DNA of 64,000 nucleotides. It comes from Calliopum simillimum (Eukaryota; Arthropoda; Insecta; Diptera; Lauxaniidae). The stretch covers positions 116,140,897-116,204,896 of the forward strand of contig OX638370.1 of assembly GCA_951812925.1 (NCBI GenBank), given 5' to 3'. The notes under the pieces are model-generated. The model did no database searches, was not told the DNA's origin, and saw nothing but the letters and a program-made list of their open reading frames with translations. This document shows, piece by piece, positions 32,409-43,486 of the stretch. The first letter of the stretch is position 1. Each line of letters begins with the position of its first letter. A program made the position numbers and the translations under genes.

Positions 32409-34860
32409 TAGATGTCAAATACTCATTTTTCACCAATTTTCATAAAAATCGGAGATGTCAACCCAAATCTTAATCGGTTACGCAAAGATTTCATTAAAAT
32501 AGCTTTAAAAGCTTGTAAGATGTAACGAACTAGCTCCCCTTACCCGCTTCGCTAGGTAAATATTTGTTTTTGTTTTTTCATTAGGTACAACTTTTCGGAA
32601 GCAACATTATTTTTTTAATATCTCATCTAGCTTCTGTTCGCCAAAAAATTATGCATGTTCGACACCTACCTGCCAAATTTCGTCAAAATAGCTTCCATGG
32701 CTTGCGAAATATAATGGGATTGAAAGAAAAATGTTACAAAAATGATTGCGGCCTTCAAATTTTACACCTAACGCTGCCAAAAAAGTTTCATTTCAAAAAA
32801 ATGATTTTTGGACCTTTTCAGAGCACGTTTCACACGCTTGTAATGCTTCGAATTAAAAACCAAGTATATTGTAGGTCCATTGAAGGATTAACTTAAAAAT
32901 GTCACTTGGTTCACATCAATTTCTGAAGTGAATCAACATTACTGGCGTAAAATATGTATGAACATTGGGCCTTTCCAGTTAAACGGACTATTTTATTTCT
33001 TGATCTTTGCTAAATATTTTAGAACAAAACAATTTTTTAAAACTCTTAAGTGGTTGCCACAAAATTTAATTTATTTCTTAAAGACTTCGGTCCTTAAGTG
33101 TCTCACTTGAGAAATATTTCGTCAGAAAGAAGTGTGCCAATTTCTGCATATGGTCAAATCATATAAAATTTACAAATTGAAAAATACCTTTTGGTCAATC
33201 CAAAAGTAATCAACATAAATACTAAAAGCCTGATATCTTTTGCAATTTCTCATTCTGACAACGTCTGACTGCACTTTTTGGATTTTAGCGCTTGCGCGCG
33301 CATTCAACGCCGCCTACTTGGACACGCCCACTGTTCACTCACCGTTTGTTTTTTCTATTTGCCACGCTCGACTTGTTTGATTGATTGAGTGTGATTTTTT
33401 TTTGTGTAAAGTCAGAAAAATCAATTCCTTACATTGTGTACCCTGAATATTCTCTAAGTTGATTGCTGTGTTGCGCCATTCGCGCTGGTTGTTCGCGCGA
33501 TCTGTACCTTAGTGATCCTATTTGTATATTTTGTGGTCTTAATGGTATTTAAAGTGCTCCAGCGCGCCGCGGTTTCAAACGTTGTGAAATCTAATCAAGA
33601 GAGGGCCACTTTAATTGAGTTGTTTTGATATAAAGCCGGCATTAACATGTTTATGGTATCTCAAGCTTCTGTTATACATATCTAATGTGTTGTTGTAAGA
33701 TTATGTAGTGACCTTGAACTAGATATTTTGAATTCTTTAGGGTATGGTAACATAAGTGCTGTTTGGCTTTGCTTTTATTTGTATTTTCTGTTTACTGATT
33801 CGATCATTTTGAATGATTCATTTTTTCCATTCACACTATCAACACTCTATGGTGCCTTTTTTTGGCACTCAATTTTCTGCCTTTTTGCCACAGCTCAAAA
33901 GTGCGCCACCGCCGCCGCACCCCCAATCGATTTTACAAATATTAATTTACAATTTGGCCACCGAATGACTTGACCCCTGTAACTTTTTCGCTGGTCATTA
34001 TTGCTGCAAATTTAGGCAATTTGTTGCGCGCAATTTTCATTGAGCATTTCAGCCACAGACAGCATGACAGTCGTGTTTGAGCACTTTGGTCAACAGCAGC
34101 AGCATCGGACCACAAGAGTTATTTGCTTGCTATCGTATGGATGCTGCTTTTTGATGGAAAGTATTTTACTTAAGTAAATAAACGTTTGAGCGCTGGTTTA
34201 TCAGCTGAATCCTGGAGTTGCACTTTTTTTGGGGTTCAAAAGGTCTAGCTGTAATTATGTATGAAATATTGCGCTAAAGTAAACACCATCCAAAGTGTTA
34301 TATGGAAAATATGCAGGAAATAAAGTGAAAATTTTATTAAAAATTATTTGTTGTTTATAGTAATCAATGCGGTTTCTGGGGACCATATTTTAAGATTTTT
34401 CACTTTTTATTCCCACTGTTTCACTATTGATTGCATTTGACACCTAATATGTCATTGATATGTCATATGAGTGCACTAACCAGTAATTTCAGTTCAATTT
34501 GTTGCGACATTTGCTTTTCGGCAACGTTAGAGATTAAAAATTACGCTCTTAGACCCCTCAGATATTTATAGTTATATAATATTTATTTTTTTTTTTGTGT
34601 TTTGTATAAAATGTTTGTGTCTAAAACGACACGCATGTCTGATTCGATCAATTCAAATGGAATGTTAATAATTGTCACATGCGTTAAGAACAGTGGGTTG
34701 AATACGTTTAATGGAAATTGCTTGCACGCAATACGTTTACAGTTGAAAGTGTTTTTGGGTATTTTAGAATGACTTTAAATAATGTGAAACATTGAAACAT
34801 TACACGTTGACAGGGAGGTAGAGAATATTCACCGACCTCCACTATTTTTTCCTCCCCAAG
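32409..34860. other. Unassigned stretch
   Basis: 32450-32900 resembles decayed dispersed-repeat DNA (ATTTCGTCAAAATAGCTTCC and CATTAAAATAGCTTTAAAAGC are loosely alike). An ACCCGCTTCGCTAGG phrase near 32540 recalls a CGAAGCGAGCAGGG phrase at 48195 in inverted form. 33280-34150 has more mixed composition (TTGCGCGCGCATTC, CGCCACCGCCGCCGC, CAGCAGCAGCATCGG) and could be host regulatory or intronic DNA. No gene can be supported. Confidence 0.3.
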
Positions 34861-35018
34861 TTTTTTAAATTTTTTATCTAATTTTTATATGGGAGCGCCC
34901 TTAAATGGTGGTAAAAGAGTGTAAGCATTTTCATGAGAAATGTTGGAAAGGGAAAAGTATTGGAGGTCGTAAAATATTTTTGATCCCTTCTGGACACAAG
35001 ATATTGTTTGAATTTTTA

Positions 35019-35591
35019 TACCCTACAACCAGGGTATATTTACTTTGTCCTTTTGTTTGTAACGCAGAGAAGGAGGCGTGGGAGATATAGAACAGTATAT
35101 ATATTCTTGATCAGCGTCACCTCCTGAGTCGATATAGTCATGTCCGTCTGTCTGGCTGGCTGTGTGTTGAAATACACTTTTTGGGAAAATTGAGCAAGAT
35201 AATTCAATGAAATTTGGTACACTGCCTCCGTCGTCAAAGTTAGCTCGGGGGATTGAAAATGAGCAAAATCGGTCAACGGACACGCCTACCGCCCATACAA
35301 AAATTATATTCAAAATGCAATTTTAGGAGTATTTTTCACGACAATGCAACCAAAACATACATAAATACTACGAATTGAAAGCTCAAGCTCTTAGAAAAAC
35401 TGAGCGAACTCGGACAAGAGGGCATGGCACCACCCATATGAGCAAAATTTTCAAAATGCTATACTCAACGAGTTTTTTGAGATAATCCAACTAAATTTCA
35501 CTCAAATACTAAAGACTATAAATGCACACTCTAAGCTAAAACTAGACGAACTCGGACAAGAGGACGTGGCACCTCCTATATAAGCAAAAGC
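35019..35591 (-). mobile_element. ATACCCTAC dispersed repeat, copy 2
   Basis: Begins ATACCCTAC(AACC)AGGGTAT and runs through the inverted landmarks of copy 1 (GAGAAGGAGGCGTGGGAGAT, CAGCGTCACCTCCTGAGTCG, CATGTCCGTCTGTCTGGC, CCGCCCATACAAAAATTATA, two CGGACAAGAGG(G/A)C(A/G)TGGCACC units). It breaks off at 35591 before the other terminus. The minus-strand frame 35023-35313 is open for 96 codons, the longest version of the recurrent frame in this family. Confidence 0.78.
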
Positions 35592-35949
35592 ATGGGAGAA
35601 GGACAAAAAAATGGGCGAAGTGCTAATCCTGCCCCCTCTCGGCAACAAAAATTATTTGGACATTTTTCTCTAAATAGTGTAAAAATTCCCTCTTATTGGA
35701 GAAGAAAAAATAGTGAGGGACGGCAAAAATTTTCTCCCTCTCTCGGCAACAAGGATTTATTAAATGCTCCTTAACTCACTTCGAGTTTACTCCGTGAGAA
35801 TCCTGCTATTACTGAAGAATATTATTAATTGTCTAATTTATTAGACTTCTTGAACTAATTTTCCTATTTATTATTAGCGACTGTCGTTGTGACCCTCCTA
35901 GAAGTCGCCTCTAATAAACGGTGCAGATGTCGATTGTGATTTTTTCTTT
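35592..35949. other. Unassigned spacer
   Basis: GGCAACAAAAATTATTTGGA and GGCAACAAGGATTTATT near 35640 and 35745 form a short direct repeat after CTCTC. Otherwise nothing recognised. Confidence 0.3.
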
Positions 35950-36600
35950 CAGTACTGCCACCTTTTTTAATTTTTGTTTTTTTTACTTAAATGATTATTT
36001 TTTAATTAAAAAAAGTAATTTAGTCTTAAAAAGCTAAAATAAACTCTTCAAAAATCCAGTATTTAGGGTTGCCACCTTGTTATTTTCGAAAATTTTGTTT
36101 AAATCTTACTTTTTTGACTAATTTGAAATTTTTGATTTCAGCAACGCTCAGATAAACTTTTTAAAAATCTGGAAAAATTTTCAGGGTTGCCACCTGTTTT
36201 TTTTGTTTTGCCTAAGCCATATATTAAAAAAAAAAAGAATTAAATGTTGGTCTTAAAGCGCTTAAATAAACATTATCAAAATCTAACATATATTTTAAAG
36301 TTTGCCACATGGTTATCTTCCAAAATTGTGTTTAAATCTTACATTTTTATTAATTTTTGATGCTTAAGATAAAAAAATATATAAATATGTTCAAAAAAAA
36401 TCTACATAACAAAACTAGGGGGCAACTCTGAAAACTTATTGAAACTAAAAATTTTAATGTAATCAAAGAAAGTAAGAATTAAACAAAAGTTTGGAAACTA
36501 GCCATGTGGCAACCCTAAAAATGTATATTCGATTTTTAAAAAGTTTATTCAGCGTTTCAAGACTAAAAAATTCCAAATGACACCCCTGAAAGTTCATGCA
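35950..36600. repeat. Array of about 115-bp units, last part inverted
   Basis: Forward units carry AGGGTTGCCACCT, TTATTTTC.AAAATT.TGT and TTAAATCTTAC, plus GCGCT.A.ATAAAC.TT..AAAATC, at about 35950-36300. From about 36410 the same phrases appear inverted (CCATGTGGCAACCCTAAAA at 36502, AAGTTTATTCAGCGTTTC at 36540). The array is therefore head-to-tail, then switches orientation near 36370-36410. Confidence 0.7.
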
Positions 36601-37118
36601 CTTTTTTCAAAAAGGTTCCAGAAATCATATTCTATATATTCTCGGGGAATCACCCAAACATTTATTTCCTCAAATTATATAAATCAGTTTTACTGTGCAA
36701 CAGTGTCACTACTTCATCCATAAGGCACCAAAAATGCTTGGCATGGCACTTTAATACCATACCACTCACTCCACGATATGCACCAATTCTAAAGTGCTTA
36801 TACAAGCGGTATTTCATGTTTTTTTTTTTAATATACGGATAGTTAAAGATATTTTCACCTGTTTTAGCCTGAAGATATGAAAAACTGAAACTTTAAAAGT
36901 TTTTGCGTTTCATGCAATTTCCTGCATATCCATAGCAATATGAATGAATGAATGAAGTCCAAAACAAGTTGTAGTTGTCCAGTTTTGTGACAGAATTTTC
37001 GCGCTGGAAATTGCAGTGAATTTACATTTTTTCATAGTTATGATTAGGAAAAAAAAGAAAACATGAACCAATCGCACACACGAGCGTGTGCGTCTTGTAA
37101 AAGAATCAAAATACAGCG
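36601..37118. other. Unassigned spacer upstream of the candidate promoter
   Basis: No repeat or gene recognised. The last 50 bases contain an ACACACGAGCGTGTG palindrome. Confidence 0.3.
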
Positions 37119-37211
37119 GCGCATGCGCATTTACAGCAAACTGCCATCATAATCATCATTTGGTTACTCACTAGTCTGTGACGGAAAAAAAAATGAGGTC
37201 ACCAGCAGCAG
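37119..37211 (+). promoter_or_regulatory. Candidate host promoter and short first coding exon
   Basis: 37119-37128 is GCGCATGCGC, a perfect NRF1/Ewg-type palindrome, in a locally GC-richer patch. Seventy bases downstream, AAAAATG (37193, good fly start context) opens MRSPAA plus one base and stops at CAG|GTAAGT (37211/37212), a perfect 5' splice site. No downstream exon was identified within the window. Each element can occur by chance in 64 kb; the combination in one 95-bp span is the reason to list it. Confidence 0.25.
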
Positions 37212-38489
37212 GTAAGTCTCACGACATTTGTCTATCTATTGGCTAAGGTAGCGCCGCGTTTTGAAATCGAACCAGGAAATCTTGTTTAAAGGCCTCCACA
37301 CACATACGGTGTGCTGCGTTTAATATGGCGTTGATTGATTTCGGTGCAATTTTTTGGTTTTTTGCTGCTCTGCCGATAGTGCAATATGGTAATCTGTTAA
37401 CATGGTGATTTTTGTTTCGGCCAGTAGGTTGTTTTGTGGCTAATGTCTTGAATGCTTGTTTTTTTGGAATTTTTGCTCAAACCGCTTATTAGTTTTTAAT
37501 TGATTGTCATCGACGTTAATAGAAAATTATAAAAAATTTAAGTTTTTTTGTTTTTGTAATATTTATTTCTTAACATTTGCATAGTTTGTTAAATTTAAAT
37601 GGATTTTTTAAGTTTAAAATTTTGCAATAAAGTCTGCGATTTAAATTCCAATTTCTTATAATGGATATTTATGTACTTCCCAATCATTAGACTTAAAAGA
37701 AGGAAAAATGACCCAGTTTTATTTGTGGATTTTGCCAACTTTGAACAAGTTCAGTTAAGATAGTTGGCTTGTTGAAAGATAAAAAAACAACAAGCACCAC
37801 TCACTTACTAAGTTACTAAGTATTTATGCATGTAGCGCTGATATTACTTAGAAAATTACGCAAATTTGTTTAGCATTCATTCATCAGCGTCTTGTTAACT
37901 AAAAAAATCCAGTAGCCGCTGCACCATTTGTGTTCGATTGATCTAAAGGCGTTTTAAACGTTCAATTAACAATTTGTGTGCAGTGCAGTTTGGGGCTGAA
38001 ACAGCGTTCTTTCTGCCTCCTTAAGTTGTTTCTGCACATTGTAATCAGCGCGTTGTTAACTGTTAACTTGGTGATTGTGGTTTGTTTCTGTTTTGATTGG
38101 TTTTGCTAAAATATTGTAATTTTGTTGTATTTTAACAAAAAGCGATTTTTGCTTTTGAAAATATTTACCCTGCTTTGCTATAGAATGTTGTCATTATTTA
38201 TTTAAAATTATACTTCTTTCAATGAGTTTATTTATATATAATTAATTTTTCTTATAAATAATAAAAACTGACCTCATTGAGTCTAATAAAACTAATGACT
38301 ATCATTACAAATAGACCTTTTGTCTTGAAGCAAGTAACTAAATAGATCATACCAAAGAATATAATTTTATGCCAGCAAGTAGAATAATTATATTCAAATC
38401 CCAGCCATAGCCAATTAAACTACACTCTTATATATAAACAAATACACAATGGATCTATCAAAATAAAAATGAGAAAAAACTTGCTCCCA
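37212..38489. other. Unassigned stretch, possibly intronic
   Basis: No open frame or repeat family recognised. If the candidate donor at 37212 is real, this would be first-intron sequence. Confidence 0.25.
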
Positions 38490-39423
38490 GAGGAAAAGTT
38501 TCCTATTGGTGTAAGTATCAAGCATAAAAATTTTGGTCCCGATCGGAAAATATCTGAGCGTGCCCTTAGGCCGCTGAAGGTCAGAAAATCGCTATTTATA
38601 TGAAAAAATGGGCTTTAATCGAAAGAAACTATTTGACATAAATAAATGAGATGTGGTATGTAAAAATCTAAAAATGCTTGAATAAATTGCATTCAATAAG
38701 AAATAAAATAGGCGATGCCACGCCCTCTCCAACCGAAATTTTTCATATCTCTGGAATTATGGGACTCAGGCGAATGAGAATCGGTACATATGTAATTGGC
38801 ACTGGGACAAAAAATTTGCAATAAAATATGGGCCGGGCCACGCCCTCTCCTTCTAAAAAAATCAAATTTGTTAAATCTCTGAAACTATTTTACACTTATG
38901 AATAAGATTTGATCTCAGGTAAAGTGAAGCGAACAGGATATGGCACTGTAATAATGTTAAACCAATTTAAGGTAGTTAGTTGGTAAAGAAGTAGTATTTT
39001 TTCTGTTCTTATTTTGGTTTTCTTGGTATAGACATTAAAAAAAATTTGGTCCCGATCGGAACATATTTGACCCCCAGGCCGTAAAAGGTCGGAAAATCGC
39101 TATTTTTATGAAAATAAGGAAACAATCAATCCTTTCTTTGAAATTATTTGACATAGGAGGATGAGATTTAGTACATATATATATGAGTTAATAGTATCCA
39201 ATAGAAAAATGGGCAGCGCCACACCCCGAAATTTGTCGTACCTCTGAAAATATTTGACTCATGTAAATGGTATTTGGTATATATCTAATTGGGACTGGAA
39301 AAAAAATTTTCAATAAAAATGGGCGTGCCCACGCATTTTCATTCAAAAAAAAAAAAAACAAATTTGTCATATTTCTGAAAATATTTGTCACAGCTGTTAG
39401 CATCACTTTATCTGAAATCAAAT
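38490..39423. repeat. Dispersed repeat with internal units of about 135 bp (TTTGGTCCCGATCGGAA family)
   Basis: Two blocks (about 38490-38940 and 39040-39423) share ATTTTGGTCCCGATCGGAA, GGTC.GAAAATCGCTATTT and GCCACGCCCTCTCC or variants, TCTCTGAAA.TATTT, and ATATGTAATTGG.ACTGG followed by AAAAAAT. A related inverted fragment is at about 57985-58135. The GGGCGTGCC phrase links it loosely to other repeats here. No coding sequence. Confidence 0.7.
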
Positions 39424-40441
39424 CTTAATCATATTTGTAAAATAGTTTCACAGATTTGACAAATTTCTGTATGGCCCCGAAAGGGCGCGTAAAATAATTA
39501 TTTTCAATGTTTTGGCGTAAATTTCATCATTCGGAAGTCAGAATTCATGAATTCTTTTAATATGGTGTCTCACCGTGATGGAAAATTCTATTGGCTAGAA
39601 GTCGAAAAAATAACGCTAGAGTTCTCCAGCTAGGCAGGTATGATTTCTAAATATTTCTTAACCATATCGAGCCCTAACCGACACTATTTCGGATTTTCGT
39701 TTTTTGATGAAAACCTATAATTCGTGTCCATACGCATCTTCTCTACAAATTTCATAACTCTAAAAAGTACCGTTATGGAGTAATAGCGAAAGCAATTAAG
39801 ACTTAACCGACATTCGAAGTATTTTGTTTATTTTTTTTTTGTGACTGCGAGTTGGTTGTCTTTTTTTCATTTTGTGTCAAAAATAATTTGCAAATAATGT
39901 AATAAAAAGGGAAAATTTGTTAAAAAGTCTTGATGTGGGTTAATAGTATATGTGACCACAAATGTTTTTTGGTACAAAAACTCAAGATCAGATGGGGAAT
40001 CTGGAAAAGAAAAAAAGACTTAACTGACAAAACACTAAAAAATCGCTGTTATATTATAAATAGGTGAATGAAACTAGTTGCATAGCATGTCTAACACAAA
40101 ATATAGCTTACATACTAAATTTCACTGTAATAGCTATACTAAATGCACAGATATTTAAAAAAACCTTCTCCTGTAAAATTTACTTTTTGTCAGTTAAGTC
40201 TTTTTGGCAGTTAGGGCTCGATATGTGTAAGTTTGTACAAATTTGACCAACTCTAGCGAATTAAGCAAAATTTTGATTTGAAATTTCATATTGCATTCGC
40301 CATCTTGGATTTCAGAATTTCCAAATTCTGACTTCAGATTCAGAAAAAAATTGTTTTACGCTCCCTTTCAGGGCGTGTTACATCGTTGCCATATTGAAAT
40401 TTGTCAAATCTCTGAAACTATTTTACAAATATGAATAAGGC
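39424..40441. mobile_element. About 1-kb element with inverted ends and AAGACTTAACYGAC subterminal motifs
   Basis: 39424-39466 and 40395-40441 are inverted (ATATTTGTAAAATAGTTTCA against TGAAACTATTTTACAAATAT). CCCGAAAGGGCGCGTAAAA near 39476 pairs with TTTTACGCTCCCTTTCAGGG near 40370. Inside, AAGACTTAAC(C/T)GACA appears at about 39803 and 40017, and inverted as TGTCAGTTAAGTCTTTTTGG at 40188; ATATCGAGCCCTAAC (39665) is inverted at 40215. No transposase frame. Confidence 0.65.
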
Positions 40442-41673
40442 AACGCTCACCGAGTAATAGTTTGTGTATTAAAAAATTGGGGAAAAGTAGTAGCAACTGG
40501 GTCTGTAAATTTTAAATGACCCGTTTTGGTTAACAAAATAAAAGTCAATAAAATTCCAGTTTAATTTATAGTATTAACAAAGAGTTACAAATTAAGGCAC
40601 AGCAACAAATAAATTATATTCATACGAATTAAGTGTGCAAAAGAGAAAACGAATTTGGATACAAAAGAAAAAAAATTTGCACGAACAAAAAGAATACACA
40701 ACAAAAAATCCAAAAAAAGGAAGAAAAACAATGGCTCAAAAGCATTACAACGTAAAGAAAAAAAAAAAAACATTTTGCCAGACTAGGTGGAGGCTGCCCC
40801 TGAATGCCGCCCCGTGAATGATGAAGGTGTGTTTTTCCCTTTTAATTTTCTTTTGCTACGGTTTGTTGCATTAAATACCCGTAGACGCATTGCCTTAAGC
40901 CAAAATGACGAGAAAACGTTCAAATGTATCTACATAATTTAATGAGCTGAATTTAGTAACATTGGCTTTTTTTGATTGTTTTCAGATCGTTGCTAAAAGT
41001 ACTAAGCTGTAACCAACTTCATTATACAGGCGAATTTTGACGCGCGTGATTTACGTGTAACGTGAGAGTGGAGACTGAAATGTAGAATACGACAACCACT
41101 GCCATGTGGCGCCATGGTCTTTTTATGAGTCAGTGGATTTCCTTTTGTTTTGGGTTTTCATTCAAGCTCGAAATAAAGGGTTTACTAGCTGTCATTAGTA
41201 TAGACAAAATCAAATAATAATGCTGCAAAATTTATTTACAAATTGTGTGCCCATAATTAAAATAAAACTTTAACCGATCCCAAATAAAATTCCATAGGCA
41301 ACATTTGCTTATGAATGAAAATCATTTGTAATGAATTTTTGTATTCAGTGCTTGGCTGCACCCTAAACTCCCCCCCTGTTGGTATAAAATTTATATAAAA
41401 AAAAAAAAATAATTAACGTGCGACATTCAGTTGAAAGGTAAACAATCAAAGTATTCGCATTGACCTTGGCCTATTGTGGTCATCGCTTAAGTTATCTGTG
41501 CATTTAAATAGTGCGAACGAAATTTTCAAATGAAGAAATCAATTTACGCGAGATACCAAAAATATGCAGATAAATGAAACAGGCTCAAGTTCAGGTTTAA
41601 ACAAATCATATCAGCAGTTACAATGTAAGTTAAAATAATAATCAAATTTATTAACTTACACTGTGCAATAAAG
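40442..41673. other. Unassigned stretch
   Basis: Includes an A-rich, lysine-coding-like patch at 40635-40775 that yields open frames on both strands from composition alone. Nothing else supported. Confidence 0.3.
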
Positions 41674-42138
41674 TCGATACTTTAGGACTTTTACCAATAT
41701 TTTAGGTGCTTTTCAATATTTTTAGACTTTTAATAATATTTTATGTGTTTTTCGATACTTCTGGACCTGTACCGATATTTTAGGAGTTTTTCGATAGTTA
41801 TGACTTTTATCAATATTTTAGGTGTTTTCCGATAGTTTTGGTCTTTTACCAATATTTTAGATGTTTTTCGATACTTTTCGACTTTAACCGATATTTTATG
41901 TGTTTTTCGATAGTTTTGGATTTTTTTCGATTTCTTCAATGTATTTCTCGATACTTTTGTAAAATTTTTAGATAGATTTGGACTTTTATCGATATTTTAG
42001 ATGTTTTTTCCATACACTTGGAGTTTTATCGATTTAGATTTATACTGATATTTTTCAATATTTTTGGAATTTTTTGGTCTTTCACCAATTTTTTCTTATG
42101 AATTTCAATATTTTTCGATACATTTGGATTTTAACTGA
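41674..42138. repeat. 39-bp minisatellite, about 11 units
   Basis: Units read roughly CGATACTTTTGGACTTTTAC then CGATATTTTAGGTGTTTTT, with drift and some length changes after 41930. The 39-bp period keeps a minus-strand frame open for 69 codons (41730-41939) with a 13-residue repeat, YRKT-KIL-K; this is a by-product of the period. The TA-flanked relic at 42141 interrupts or abuts the array. Confidence 0.88.
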
Positions 42139-42140
42139 TA

Positions 42141-43209
42141 GGGTAAACGCGGGATGAATAGCACCCTTTTCGTTAAACTGCTATAAAACCAGAATTAAAA
42201 GATAATTTTAAACTAAAATAAACACAAATCTATTCTTTTATTAATTTAAAACAAAAAAAGTGATATTTGCAAATATGTTTTTTCTTCATTATAAAAAATT
42301 GCTATAAAGTGCCGCATCACCCGACACTACGTATGATATCATGGGTGATTTGGCACCCTAAGTGTCTTCTAAGTTCTTGTTGCCACAATTGTTGCATGTA
42401 TCCACAAATGATGTACATTGTACATGTTTCATGTAACCACATACAGCACATTACGCATTTGATCCAATAGTCTTTTTTAGTGGTTTGTCCATATTCTTTT
42501 CCCCATCCAACGCATTAATTTTCACTTAAGTCTTCAGGCCCATGAGATTCATCTTAAAATACAACATTTTCATCAGCTTCATCGGAACAAGTATAGTTAG
42601 TTACCAACTCACGTTTATAAGTTTTCTTCTTTGGTTGTGTTTTTCTTTTCAAATTTTTTGTTTTCTGCTGGATCACATTTTCGGGAGACGTTAGAATCCT
42701 TTCCGTTTGTTTTCTTGTACTCGATTTAGAACTTTTCGATGTCGTTGGTACAGGCGCTATTTCTTTTAAGACATTTTTTGGCTTTTTTAGCATATTCTAG
42801 GGAAACCTTAAATTAATCAAATAAAACTGAAAACACAATCATTGAATGTCCTACCTGCCTAAAATTCTGTAGCTCTGTGGCAGATTCAGCCATATTTTGT
42901 CCTTGCAAAAGAGGCGTGATCTGAAATTTTATTTGGACTGAAAGGGTAAATCACAGTAGATGAAAATCCAGAAGTACCGCTTGAAATACTTTTTGCTTTG
43001 GTTCAAGCCTGACACAAATGATTTCCTCCATGATGAGCCTATGTTATTAAAGATGCTGCTTGTTGACACTTCACATCCAGAGTTCAGTCAACCGAAACAC
43101 AAAGATTTAGCACTAAGTAAGAATCTCAAATATCATATCACATGCAAAGAAAGATATGGCATCAGAAATATATCACCCGCAGTAGTGGGGTGCCATATCT
43201 CCCTTTCGG
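42141..43209 (-). mobile_element. Pogo-type element relic
   Basis: The left end is TA-GGGTAAACGCGGGATGAATA followed by GCACCC. The right end is GGGGTGCCATATCTCCCTTT, and its inverse matches the left only partly. The motif GGGTGAT(T)TGGCACCC occurs at 42344, with inverted or variant copies near 42310 and 43173-43195. The only coding remnant is the transposase tail at 42554-42793. The catalytic domain appears deleted, since too little space remains between the tail and the right end. Confidence 0.6.
42554..42793 (-). pseudogene. C-terminal tail of a pogo/jerky-type transposase
   Basis: The 79-codon frame has KEIAPVPTTSKSSKSS, then RKQTERILTSPENV, then a lysine-rich basic stretch and an acidic DEADE end. 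The ILTSPE phrase between a proline/serine linker and basic segments is typical of the C-terminal tails of pogo/Tigger/jerky proteins (CENPB-like DDE transposases). On the same strand, just upstream, a short frame (MAESATELQNFRQ, 42892-42854) ends at CAG|GTAGGA, and a TTTCCCTAG acceptor precedes the tail, so a 50-60-bp intron may have joined them. No DDE domain is present. Confidence 0.5.
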
Positions 43210-43396
43210 TATATACCGAATAAAACTGCCATGAAACGAATAAACATGATCGGTGTTCATCGGAAAACGAAATCACATTCAATTCTATTTGTTTTGATAT
43301 ACGTACCATAAAGCTGTATCAAATACTCAGCGCTCAGTCGTTTACATTTAAATTTTTTTTTTTGAAAAAAATCCCACACACAAGATATTATGAACA

Positions 43397-43486
43397 ACAA
43401 TTTTTGTTAACGTCTATTTTAAGAATTTTTTGGATTTTCTCATGTGTTCTACAAAAAGTTTGAAATTGTCGGACAGTGCAATTAAA
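43397..43486. mobile_element. End fragment of the TAGACGT TIR family
   Basis: AACGTCTATTTTAAGAATTT, then TGGATTTTCTCATGTGTTCT and GTCGGACAGTGCAATT match the right end of the element at 49402-50168. An inverted partner fragment lies at 47189-47252, about 3.7 kb away. Confidence 0.6.

Noticed and set aside
40585..40817. Lys-rich and Phe-rich frames on opposite strands
   Set aside because: Mirror translations of one A-rich patch.
42960..43223. 87-codon plus-strand frame
   Set aside because: Runs across the right end of the pogo-type relic on the opposite strand to its transposase tail; no recognisable domain.
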